A stretch of 64,000 nt of DNA from Albugo candida (Eukaryota > Oomycota > Peronosporomycetes > Albuginales > Albuginaceae): positions 186,001 through 250,000 of the forward strand of contig CAJNAR010000149.1 in assembly GCA_905220665.1 (NCBI GenBank). The letters run 5' to 3'. Under the pieces are notes generated by a model. The model was given only the letters and a program-made list of their open reading frames with translations, had not been told where the DNA came from and did not search any database. The position numbers and the translations under genes are program-made. Positions 43,935-53,974 of this stretch are shown here, piece by piece (the first letter of the stretch is position 1; each line of letters begins with the position of its first letter).

Positions 43935-45485
43935 TTATATCTCATACGATTCTCGATCCAAACTGGAAGTCCTCTCTGATTCAAATGTGAGTCGATCTGC
44001 GGTGTGAACTTGTGAAAGGTCATCGGACGGAGTTGTGGAGGAATTGTACCATCCTCTACTGCTGCAATAGGATTCCGTTGAGCATCGCGAGGAAGTCGAT
44101 GACGACATTGATAGAATGGATCGTTGGAATTGAGAATTTTCAGACGCATTGGAATGGAAGCGAATATCGGAATGTGTCGAATCGATATACGATTTCCGAT
44201 CGGATGGATCCACGCGACTCGTTCGGATGCGATTGTTATTCTCATCGCCAATGAACGAAACGGAAGACACTTCGGACCGTATTGCCGGATCGAAAATGGA
44301 TTGCGTACTGAGATCGTCAGTGTCTCTCATGGAGCGATGTGAACTGTGACCACTGAGTCGTGAAGTATCATCGAAACTTGTGGCAATCACAATGGGGTCA
44401 CTGGTAAAGCTTTCTGCCGAGTCTTCCGATGGTGCGACTAATGTCATTGAGAAATCACTGGATACTTCAGAACTTCGTTGTTCGTGTGGAATGTATTGAG
44501 AATCGGAACGTGAGTGGTAAAGTCGATTGGAGTCGAAGGATTGAGGAAGTGTTAATGTCCGTCGAGGCCAATTGTGTTCTGAAATGGATGGATCTATCTG
44601 TTTGGATGCAGCGAGAAGAGGGATACCGCTCGCATTTGTCATCACAAACACTTGACTTGCAGACATATCGCTTTGGTAAGTGGAAGGTTGAGTCGGAGCG
44701 GTGCTTGTGAGCACTCGAGGCTTTGTATGCTGTATTTCGCCACTGGATAACGAGTGTGTGGCGGAAGCACGTGACATTTTACTCGTACGCATAGACTCTA
44801 AAGGCTCGTGTTTTGGCGTAGTGATAAAATCGATGTCTTCTTTCTTGCATTTGAGTTGTGTGATGCCAAATACAATAATTCCGAGGAATAGCATACCCAA
44901 AAGACTTGCGAGAACGATGTACATATAATTGTCATTATCGCTTTTGGTTGCAGTGGTGCGAATGTGTCTGATGTGAGGTGTTGTTGAGTGCAGAGGTGGT
45001 GGTGGATTGAGAATCGGAGACTCTGTGGAAGAGATATTGACTGCTGGTGGGATTGTGATTGGGACTTCAGGTACAGGTGCATTATCGATTTGTGTGTGGT
45101 CAGAAGATGATTCTATAGCTGGCTGGACGGGAGGCTGGGCAGGAGGAGCAGGAGGTGGGACTGGTGGGGGTGGAGGAGGTGGTGGAGGTGGCTGGATTGG
45201 AGGAAGAGGCTGGGGCACGACTGGGGCTGGAGGCTCAGTTACAGGCGGTGGAGGAGGCGGAGGAGGTGGTGGCTGGATTGTAGGCGCTGGTGGGGGTTGC
45301 CCAATGGCTGGAGATGGATTGCTGGGCGGTGGAATCGATATTCCGTTCTGTGGGGCCGCGGGATTCACTACAAGTGAAGAATTGGCTGTCTGTGCTATTA
45401 GAGTATATTAGTAATTAATATATTTATAATGGATAGAAATGTGCAAACCATAGCATGATGAATGAAATAATGTAAATAATGACAT
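43935..45485 (-). CDS. Proline-rich single-pass membrane protein with Ser-rich cytoplasmic tail
   Basis: Two exons, 45449-45485 and 43935-45394, about 498 aa. Exon 1 encodes MSLFTLFHSSCY and, after a 54-nt intron, AQTANSS, giving a short signal peptide (an in-frame ATG at 45554 would lengthen it by 23 basic residues). The outer part has two runs of ten prolines within Pro-rich spacer sequence (to about residue 125). A transmembrane helix follows (MYIVLASLLGMLFLGIIVFGI, about 175-195), then KCKK and a ~300-residue Ser/Thr/Asp-rich tail. No catalytic domain is seen. The layout resembles wall-associated sensors (fungal WSC/Mid2, plant PERK exteriors), but this is analogy. The polyproline tract could also bind profilin-like partners or be wall-anchored through glycosylation. 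Confidence 0.75.
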
Positions 45486-45858
45486 AAATATATGAATTGC
45501 TCTTTTTTGTATTCGATTGCGATGAATTGGACGATTACAATTGAATTGCGGCATTTTGCATTCGCATGTACGATCGATTAGGAAAAGTGTGACGAAAATA
45601 ACAATTTGAGGAGATGTAGTACTATGAGATTGTACAGCTACTACAATGTGCCTTCTCTGCCAGCGTTTTCCACCTATACGTATGCTAAAGGATCTACTTG
45701 CTCCATTTTTTCATCTTTGTAGTAAAACTTGAGACTGCTAACCCTCGATAGCGCATCCTAACATCTTTACATTCGATAGTTTACCCACTTTGCGTGTCGT
45801 GGACGGTATTAGTACTGATTGTAGAGGTTATCCACCAGCTAATACCGGTTTACTAACG
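45486..45858. promoter_or_regulatory. Divergent promoter region of the proline-rich protein and APH-1 genes
   Basis: 373 bp, AT-rich at the left. It must contain both promoters. The first part could code for a longer signal-anchor start of the proline-rich protein (ATG at 45554). Confidence 0.4.
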
Positions 45859-46713
45859 ATGGCGCTTCCTGGCGGCACGGTCAATTGGCCGCTTTTGTTT
45901 GGGTGTATTTTCACGGCATTCGGACCGATTACAACTTTTTTTTTCATTCTGATTGGCAAACGCGCTCAACTGATTATCATCGCACTTACCGCCGCTTTTA
46001 TTTGGCTCATTTCCACCTTAATTTCAGCAACGATATGGCAAATCATTCCTGCATTAAAAAGCTCGATAGAAGCGACGATATGCATCACTGTCGTGATCCA
46101 AGAAATAGGTCGGTATACTTTTTATCAGCTGTATTCTCACGGTGTTGTAGCCATACAAAAAGTAACAACAACAAAGCATCAGCTTCCATTAAACGATTTC
46201 ACGTCGTCTTTGGGTCAGATTCGCTTCATTTCTAATATCGAGATATCCATCACAGTGTTTTATCTCTAGCTAGCGGCGTTGGATACAGTTTGATGCATTC
46301 ATTAATGGTCTATGGAAGTGTCTTAGGCTCCAGTACCGGTTTTCGTGGTGCTGCGTACCGAGATTACTGCGAACTACCGGTAGTATTTACCGGAGCGATC
46401 ACGGCATTAGCATTATCGATTTCTGATGTCGCTTTGATGGTAATGGCGTTTGTGGGCTATCGATCCAGGAATTGGAGTGTTATTTGTATGGTGGTGATAC
46501 TTCATCTTGGCATAGGGCTCTCGGTACGATCGAGTCTCAATGTATGGGTACAGGTCATTGCGTAACAATTTATATGTGTCATAGGCACTTGCAAATCAAA
46601 AGTCGAATGGTTGTGTTATTTCCATACCGATACATTATGGTGGAGCTGTTGTTGCGTGTTTGGGGGCGAGATTCTTCACAGGTCGATCGCGATCGCTGGA
46701 TCGATCGTATTAG
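45859..46713 (+). CDS. APH1: APH-1, gamma-secretase subunit
   Basis: Exons 45859-46213, 46270-46523 and 46585-46713 encode 245 aa, close to the family length. APH-1 is the scaffold of gamma-secretase, the intramembrane aspartyl protease complex with presenilin, nicastrin and PEN-2. Seven hydrophobic segments are visible. Landmarks: FGPITTFFFILIGKRAQLII, WLISTLISATIW, VVIQEIGRYTFYQLY, SSLASGVGYSLMHSL and GCVISIPIHYGG. Introns are 56 and 61 nt. The TM4 motif that is GxxxGxxxG in animals here reads GVGYSLMHS, with Ser at the second and third Gly positions. One of two conserved membrane histidines is kept (ILHLGIG); the other position appears to be Asp. The ATG at 45859 gives MALPGG and the first helix. 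Confidence 0.82.
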
Positions 46714-46831
46714 GAGAAAAAATTGGAGGGTTTATAATGTTAAAGTAAACGTGCGATTTGTTTGTTTCGAATTCGATAGCGACCAATGTGTCACGTTGGT
46801 GGCACGATCAGAAAAGTCTTTCAATCCATTC

Positions 46832-47936
46832 CTAGCCATTCATCCAAGCGGTGATTCCCCCTGAGAGGTATGTGAGCAGTACGGCAATGACGCATGTAAT
46901 GAGCGTCGTAAGTAGCATAATCGTGTTGGATGAGCGTATTGGAGTACCAACAGATTCGGTTGTCTGCCTTTCTGTCTCGTTTTTGTCATTTGCACTCCAT
47001 TTTCGATATAGTGATTTTTCCATTTCCGTGTACGTTTTCTTCTTGTCGTACAAAACATTCAATAAATCTCGAAAAGTACGATTTGTTGGATCCATATCAA
47101 GCGCTTTTTTTATAGTTTCCCGTGCTTCATCGAATTCTGATTCTCTCAAAGCGATTTGCGCAAGTCGATGCATTGCTTTCATATTCTCCGGATCCACTTC
47201 CAATACTTCCAAACACGATTTTCTAGCTTCTTTACCATTTCCAAGCTTATCCTGTACATTTCCAAGGTTATTTCCAAGCGCAATCAAAAGTTTTTTGCAT
47301 TCCTCCGCCTCTTTCTCCGAGTGTTGCCACGATTCAAGGAGCTTTAACGCACGTTTGTACATCTTTTCAGCGTGCTCATAATTTCTCTGATTGTGATATC
47401 GATTCCCGCTTTCTTTTTTGTTGGTCGCTTCCACCAAAAGCTCACTGGAATTCATCTCTGAAATTGGACGTTTATCCACATGCAATAGCTCAACTACGAT
47501 TCTGAGAGACGTATTTGGCGGCACATTTCCATCTTCCCACCCTTTTTCCCCGTAAGCGAATCGCCCTTCACAGTGAACTTCATTGCTTTCGCCAACGCAC
47601 ATCAGTTTTGCGATCAGTTCTAATGCTGCAAAACGGTATTACATATGTGTATATAACGGAGAAAATGGTGTATACCTGGGTATACTTCGCCATCACCGAT
47701 GCGAAACGTGCGCTCTTGTAGGGTGGAGATGATAGAATTATCGTCTCTGCGGTATTCACTGAATCGCACGGTCACTTGCTCTCCGAAATCTGAAATTTGA
47801 TCACTAAGAAGTGTGCGTTTTCTGTTAAAAGACACTTACTCGCTGCTATACCCTCTGACGAAATGAGTATTTTGCGCTGTATACCGCCACTCCCGAGTAC
47901 GTCCTCAAACTCGCTTTTGTTCGCTTCCGGACACAT
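46832..47936 (-). CDS. FKBP8-like tail-anchored TPR immunophilin
   Basis: Three exons, 47840-47936, 47676-47789 and 46832-47625, about 334 aa. The N-terminal part is a divergent FKBP-type peptidyl-prolyl isomerase domain (FGEQVTVRFSEYRRDD, FRIGDGEVYPALELIAKLMCVGE, GRFAYGEKGW). The aromatic active-site set looks incomplete, as in FKBP8 and FKBP38. A three-repeat TPR domain follows (about 155-290; LGNNLGNVQDKLGNGKEA, MKAMHRLAQIALRESEFDEA), as in Hsp90 co-chaperones. A C-terminal membrane anchor, MLLTTLITCVIAVLLTYL, ends the protein. Both introns are 50 nt and phase 1. It converges with APH-1 (118 bp between stops). A membrane-bound co-chaperone role is inferred from architecture. Confidence 0.85.
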
Positions 47937-48270
47937 AGTTCCTGGTATAGTGTGGCAATAAGCCAAACTAGGCGTCTTACATTATGGATCGCTGCAGCGT
48001 AAAGGGATCCAACTACGCGGACTCCGATAGTACTGGTGTCCTTCACCCAATACACACGCTTGTATAATACATCTCAGCATAATTTGCGCTTCGATTTAGC
48101 CATAAAGCAATTATCCTAATTTCAAATGTAAGGCGATATGATTGGATAAAATCGTATCTTTCCCTTCATCGTTCAATTTCCTTTGAGACAAAAGCGTCAA
48201 TTCGCATCGCAAAGGCAACACATTTTATCGGCTCTATTTGACGCTCTGAAACCAATATTCTGTGTATTGG
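47937..48270. promoter_or_regulatory. Divergent promoter between the FKBP8-like and PP2A B'' genes
   Basis: 334 bp. Contains short antisense frames starting at non-ATG codons only. No motif could be assigned. Confidence 0.4.
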
Positions 48271-50930
48271 ATGTCCACCAACAAATTGGCAATCTCTTTA
48301 AATGCTTCCGATGACGCGAATGAGCAAAATAGCGTGAAAACAAACACACAAAATGAATCGAATTCAACGTTTCAGTTAAAGTTTGAAAATACCGATTCAC
48401 TCGTTCAAAAAATGACAGATTTTGAGTCTGCACACACGTATCCAAGCGGAAGGCTCAAAATGGAGGAATTATTCCGTCAATGGCTCAACGCTGAAGGCAC
48501 AAAGACACTTATTCACTCCTTAGTGGAAGACGCACGAAAAGGGAAGGATTTGCATCATTGGGACGCACACAACTGTAATGCTGCAAGCCCGAAGGGATCT
48601 CAAAGTCCAACGAGCTCTTTTTCGACTTTAATGGCCGATGGACACCCTGGCACTTTGCTGCATTCGCCGTCACGGAGCCCGAAACGTCCACCGAATCCAA
48701 TGCAGCAACACAATAGTCCTACAGGACCGTCGTATCGAAAGAAAACGAGTGCGAATTTCTTTGCTGAAGACTTCCTATTGAATCAACCGTGCATGAATAC
48801 GAAAGAGGAAAGCGGTTGTGAGAAGAGTCGAAGCAGCAGGAAGGTAGATTCAGAGGAGAGGGAGAGAGGTCAAGATAAGCTTGTCGCTAATCAAGAAGCA
48901 TCGAATGCGGCATCTCAAAAAGATAAATCAACAGCGATAACTATAAAAGCCTGTGAAGACGTTCAAATGGAAGATGTGGTGATGAACGACACTGATGTTG
49001 ACGCGATTGACACTGTGCAGAATTCGGAAAAGTGCGGCAGTACTGTCGCTGATGAAAAAGCAAGCAGTTGCGATGGTGGGAAAGGAGAAGCGGATAGCGT
49101 CACACATATTCAAATGAGTAGTGACGGAGTGAAGAGATTATGGAAGAAATCCTATACGGATTTACTTGATAGAGAGATAGTAAGTGGAGACCGCTTTCGG
49201 TTCAAAGTCCTCCTTTCATGATATGAGGTAACACTCCGTCGGATTCTGAACAAATATGAATGTGTGCTTTGTAGAAAGCAATCGAGTCTCGTTTTGAAAA
49301 GCATCCAGAAGGAATGAACCTGAAGGACTTTGTGACTATCACCAAAGACTTTTGTGACTTCCCATCCTTTTTCAACGCTCCATTTTTCAATCGCGTGGTC
49401 GAGTACTGTCGGAGCGTAGATGACGGCTGCATGCTCAGTGACACTGAAAAGCTGGATGACGACTCACTTGTAGTCAGCAAAGATATGTTCCGGAAGTACT
49501 GGGTAGAGGAACTGAGTGCTTGTGATACTGTGGAACGATTCTTCCGAGTGGTATGAGAATCAAATTCGTTCGCTCTGTGTGCGCTAATGGCTCGTACGAA
49601 TGCAATAGATCAAACAAAGATATCGTTCGCATATCGAGCGAGACGATTTCGCTCCTTTTATGCATGGTCTGTTTGGTTCCCTCTCCTGGGCGTCGACCAA
49701 CATCTTTCTTTCATAGAACTGCTCAAATATCATCCCGGGCTAGATTTCCTGGCAAGCACACCCGAATTTCAGGAGAAATATGGTATCGCTTTTATCTCTA
49801 TTGTCTTTTCAGTGTGTAACAGTTCCATCAGCAATCACTGTAGTTGCCCGGATCTTCTATTCCGTCGATAGAGACAGCAGTGGAAAAATCACACTACGAA
49901 AACTCCGTCGAAGCAATCTTATCGCTGCATTCAATTTGGTTGATGAAGAAGGAGATATCAACAAAGTGAGCCTCCGCGACGGAAAAGGATCAATTTCCTT
50001 GCTAATTTCCCTTTTATGTGAACAGGTCAATGCCTACTTCTCATACGAGCATTTCTATGTCCTCTATTGCAAGTTTTGGGAATTGGATACCGATCGTGAT
50101 TTCTCACTCAGTGCCGATGATCTGGTTCGATACGGTGGTCACGCATTGACACGAATTATCGTGGATCGTATATTCGAACATGGAAGGCGCCCTTTTGCCC
50201 GTATTCAGACACTCTCACCGGAGGAGAAGAAGAAAATGAGCTATGAAGATTTTATTTGTAAGTGATCATCCCGTCGTTCATAATCGTTTATTGATCAGAT
50301 GATAGATTTCATGCTTTCTGAAGAAGACAAAAGCAATCCTATCAGTCTGAAGTACTGGTTCGAACTGATCGACATCTATGGAAACAACGTGATACGGGCT
50401 GAGGATATGCGTGTGTTGTATCGACATCAAGTGCATCGAATGGAATGTTTGGGGCACGATGTGATCCCCTTTGAAGATATATTGTGTCAATTATCAGATT
50501 TGCTGAATCCACAGCGCGATGGAGAATTCGTGTATCAGGACTTTATTCGGGAGGACAAAATACGCGTCGCTGGTGTCTTTTTCAACGTTTTATTCAATCT
50601 GAACAAGTTTGTGGAATTCGAGCAGCGCGATCCGTTTCTTTTGCGTCAACAGCTTGCAGAGCCAGAATTAAGGTATCAATCCTAAACTTGGATTTATTAT
50701 CGATCTGCTGATGGATTGTACATTAATGTAGTGATTGGGATCGATATGCGTGCGCCGAGTATGCTCGTCTTGCAATGGAAGAAGAAGGACAGGAAGAAGA
50801 TAACAGTATGGACATTGATACTATTGATGGATGGTATGTCTCGGACGCACACGATGAAGATATTGATCTCTTATCCGGCGACAATACGGAATCGACTCTG
50901 GCAGAGAATGATTCCAGCATATCAGAATAA
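48271..50930 (+). CDS. PPP2R3: PP2A regulatory subunit B'' with EF-hands
   Basis: Eight exons: 48271-49179, 49275-49550, 49609-49666, 49717-49782, 49832-49965, 50026-50257, 50306-50672 and 50732-50930; 746 aa. B'' subunits target the protein phosphatase 2A core and respond to Ca2+. Exon 1 encodes a ~300-residue, mostly disordered N-terminus that is poorly conserved. The conserved core runs from [19 protein letters not shown] through [38 protein letters not shown] and [18 protein letters not shown] to [19 protein letters not shown]. Calcium-loop candidates are [13 protein letters not shown] and [12 protein letters not shown]. Introns are 48-95 nt; several exons are tiny. The tail is acidic. 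The intron 49966-50025 is discussed in the findings. Confidence 0.9.
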
Positions 50931-51295
50931 AACACTATACTGGAGCTAATGGCATGTACGGTTTCTCTAGAGTATCCATGAATATCATGTGGGGTTTGGA
51001 TGATACACGCATGCGCGAATGGCTTGTACGGGGAGGAGATGTGGATAGCATATGTAGCGCTTGCAAAAAATTGCCATGGAAGTGGATAACTAGCTTGTAA
51101 ATTGCTTGGTGCTTTATTACGGCATTTTGTGAATAGTAATGAGATGTAGTTGATGTGATTGACACCAAATTAGGATAAGACAATTGGCTCATGTGGCGAC
51201 CTGGGACCGAAAAACCATTGTCACGGCCAACGGAGCGCTCTGACGCCGTTCAATCGACTATATCGACCAGTAGCAATGATAATGAGACAAAAAAA
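50931..51295. other. Intergenic between PP2A B'' and MPP6
   Basis: No supported gene. A plus-strand frame from an ATG at 51191 is in frame with the MPP6 start and could extend that protein by 35 residues. Confidence 0.35.
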
Positions 51296-51800
51296 ATGCT
51301 GTCTAAGAAAAATTTATCGCAAAAAACGCTTGCGATGAAGGTGCAGACTTGTTTACTATTTTTTCCCGACTTTTTCCTACTTTTTCCTAGTTTATGCAAC
51401 GCAAGAGCACGGAATCGCGGAAGAAGAAAAGTAAAAGAGATATTTTGGATCCTTGGCACGTAGAAGCGCCTGCTTTGAAGAAAGATGACAGGTTCGAAGG
51501 TCTGATTTCGCAATTTGTGCACGGAATTGAATGGTGACAACGTGAGTGCGACCGTAGCTCATTTATATGCGATATCGACGTCCCAGATCCTTCATTGCCA
51601 AATACATTTGGTCGAAGATCGTTTGGCGGATTTAACAAGTATATCGAGGTGATAACTGGAAGCTAACTATCTTCACGTGCTGATGCTGATATTGATAGGA
51701 TGAATATCGGATATCGTTAAAAAGAATCAAATGTCAGTATATCGAAGACACAGTAGCGCAAGAAGATGAGATTACCTCTACTGAAATGACATCCAGGTAG
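51296..51800 (+). CDS. MPHOSPH6: M-phase phosphoprotein 6 (exosome cofactor)
   Basis: Four short exons, 51296-51340, 51391-51491, 51558-51648 and 51699-51800, encode 112 aa. MPP6 links the nuclear RNA exosome to the Mtr4 helicase and is needed for 5.8S rRNA 3' maturation. The family signature is rebuilt across junctions: LAMK|FMQRKSTES at the start, then PWHVEAPALKKDD, SSFICDIDVPDP and GRRSFGGFN, aligning in length with human MPP6 (SKNLLRMKFMQRG ... GRMSFRGFN). Introns of 50, 66 and 50 nt. The 66-nt intron removes an in-frame TGA, so without it the gene looks broken. ATG 51191 is an alternative start, but the shorter start fits the family better. Confidence 0.75.
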
Positions 51801-52085
51801 AGAACGAGATAGACATGATCATCACGTTACTTATCGCTGTTCCAGAATGATCAAATATACAGGTTTACGCAAGAAACAAGGTCACGCGCCAAAGCGACAA
51901 AAGAAAATGTGGCGTTAACACTTGTACATAAGATTATCATGCACAATACACTATATAGTGTAGCCCACATTATCATTTTATTGTATGACTCTCTCAACTC
52001 GCTGACGGTAGAGAAACCGTTTCTTATGACAAATTGCTCAATTTTCCACTTGTAAAAAGTCTTTCTCAATTAGTTAAATAGCTGA
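51801..52085. other. Intergenic between MPP6 and VHS genes
   Basis: No supported coding frame; probably the 3' UTR of MPP6 and the promoter of the VHS gene. Confidence 0.35.
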
Positions 52086-53786
52086 ATGGACTCTATGGAA
52101 GCAAAAGTGTCCAAATGGAAGCGAAAGCTGCCGAGTAAACGTCAGATTACTTCGACATTGGATCAGTTCTTACAGGAAAAATCGGTCGCTATTCTGTACA
52201 CACCGGCGGAACAAAAGCGTATTCGAGAAATGACAGAAATGATCATGAAAGCGACTTGCGAGTACGAGACGCAAGAGGATTGGGAGAGGATTCTCAGTGT
52301 TGTCGACGCGATGAGCTCCATCTCTTCGCACGCAGTGTACGTACTTTATGGCGCTTTATCGCAAACGCTCACTGCGTAATGTGTTATTTGTCTGAACAGG
52401 TTGAAGGAATCCATTCGCTTTTTGAAAATTCGTTTGGGCGATCCGTCGTCACGTGCGATCATATTGGCACTTATTTTGACCGAATCGATTGTGAAGAACT
52501 GCGGGGCGCTCGTGCATTCCGAAATAGCGACAGAATCATTTCTCTCGCAAATGGAAGCGCTTTACAAAGTGAGTGTCCTGTTTTACTTGTTTTTGATGAC
52601 TGAACTTATGTGTAGACACACCACGAGCGTCACGGGAGAGATAGTGTGGAAATTACAGAGCGAGTCCTTGAAATGATTCAATCTTGGGGCGAAGCGTTCT
52701 TGCCATACCGAGTAAGAAATGTAATTGGATGTTCATACGCAAGAGACCGAATACGTTCTTATAGAATCGATTCCCACTGTTCATCCAAGTCTACCACAAT
52801 ATGAGGAAGAAGGGTGTGCGATTCCCCAAACAATACGATGAGAATCGCGTTCCCGTACTGGAAGTAGATGATCAATTGTCGCAAATCCATAAGAGCGCAC
52901 AGACTGCGGTTTCCAATTTGGCGATAGACTTTATGATTCAAGTCAAACAAATGACCGATATGCAGGTGTATTCCACAGCAGTCAGTGTGGTTGAGATGTT
53001 TGAAGATGTGTTGCATGAGGCCAAGAAAGAGACGTGTCATCTCGCGGAGGAAGGAGGAGTTATATGTGAGCTGGCAGAGCAAACACAAGTACTGATCAAA
53101 CGAATGGAAGAAATCATTCAAAGTTCCGTGGCGCAGGGTGATGAGGTACGTTGAAGGGAATTGAGTGTCACAGAACCGCTGACGGGGTGCATAGGATTTG
53201 GAAAAGCTTTTGGTCGTAAATGACAGCTTAAATCAAACTTTACGTGAATTTGAAGTGCTTTCATCTCGCAATAGAGATTGTGGGAATCAGGAAGATTATA
53301 TCGTCGGTGGATGCGATAACGAGGAGGTGGATGATGATTTTGATGCTTTTATTCGAGAACGGACGAACACAATTGGTAATGAGAATATTGATGAAGATAA
53401 TGAAGATAAAGTCGATCCATTCGCCTCGTTTGTGGAAGAACGTGCGGTCAAAGTAAAAAGCGTTGTAGAGACTCCGTTGTCTAATAATTTGACTCAAGAT
53501 CTAATCGATTTTTCGGAAGGTATATTGCTGCTGAATTGTACACGTTTTTAATATTCATTATTGGTATACTGTAGATTCAAATCAGGTGAACCATTCCAAA
53601 TTGTCTCAAGACATATCCTTGCAGGCAAACTCAGCAAGTAATCATCTGAAATTGATTGATGACATTTTTACGGAGTCAGTTGATGGAAAAAACACAAATG
53701 CAAAGATGAGGTATCCATTCAACCCGTTTGAGGAACACGACGAGTACAATCAAAGTGATGAGATGTGGGGAAAATCGAGTAAGTAG
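52086..53786 (+). CDS. VHS-GAT domain protein (TOM1/TOL-like)
   Basis: Six exons: 52086-52336, 52400-52568, 52616-52711, 52765-53145, 53195-53519 and 53575-53786; about 477 aa. VHS-GAT proteins bind ubiquitinated cargo and clathrin or ESCRT factors in endosomal sorting. The VHS domain (about 40-190) includes LKESIRFLKIRLGDPSSRA, LALILTESIVKNCGALVH and WGEAFLPYRNRFPLFIQVYHNMRKKG. A GAT-like helical bundle (about 235-350) carries QMTDMQVYSTAVSVVEMFED and LLVVNDSLNQTL. The C-terminus is acidic with DPFASF and NPFEE motifs that could bind adaptors. All joins keep frame; introns are 47-63 nt. An additional 3' exon after GTAAGT at 53779 is possible. Confidence 0.83.
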
Positions 53787-53974
53787 TTCAATGAGCACGT
53801 ACCAAGGACATTCAAAGTGATACGACTTCTGCAGCTTTTTATAAGAGGATAATTCTGACAGTATGAAACTGTTCATACATGCATGCGAGAATGAAAAAAA
53901 AAATTTCGTACGAAAGAAATAAATTGTATGCAATCAAACATTATGTGTAACACTTAATATACGCAACTGGTAAC

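Noticed and set aside
45007..45411. Gly-rich frame of 134 codons
   Set aside because: It is the antisense of the polyproline tract; Gly runs are the expected reverse reading of Pro codons.
46851..47381. 176-codon plus-strand frame with hydrophobic stretches
   Set aside because: Antisense of the charged TPR region of the FKBP8-like gene.
51391..51660. Apparent nonsense mutation (TGA) in MPP6
   Set aside because: The TGA lies within a GT-AG intron (51492-51557) whose removal aligns the protein with MPP6 in both length and motifs.
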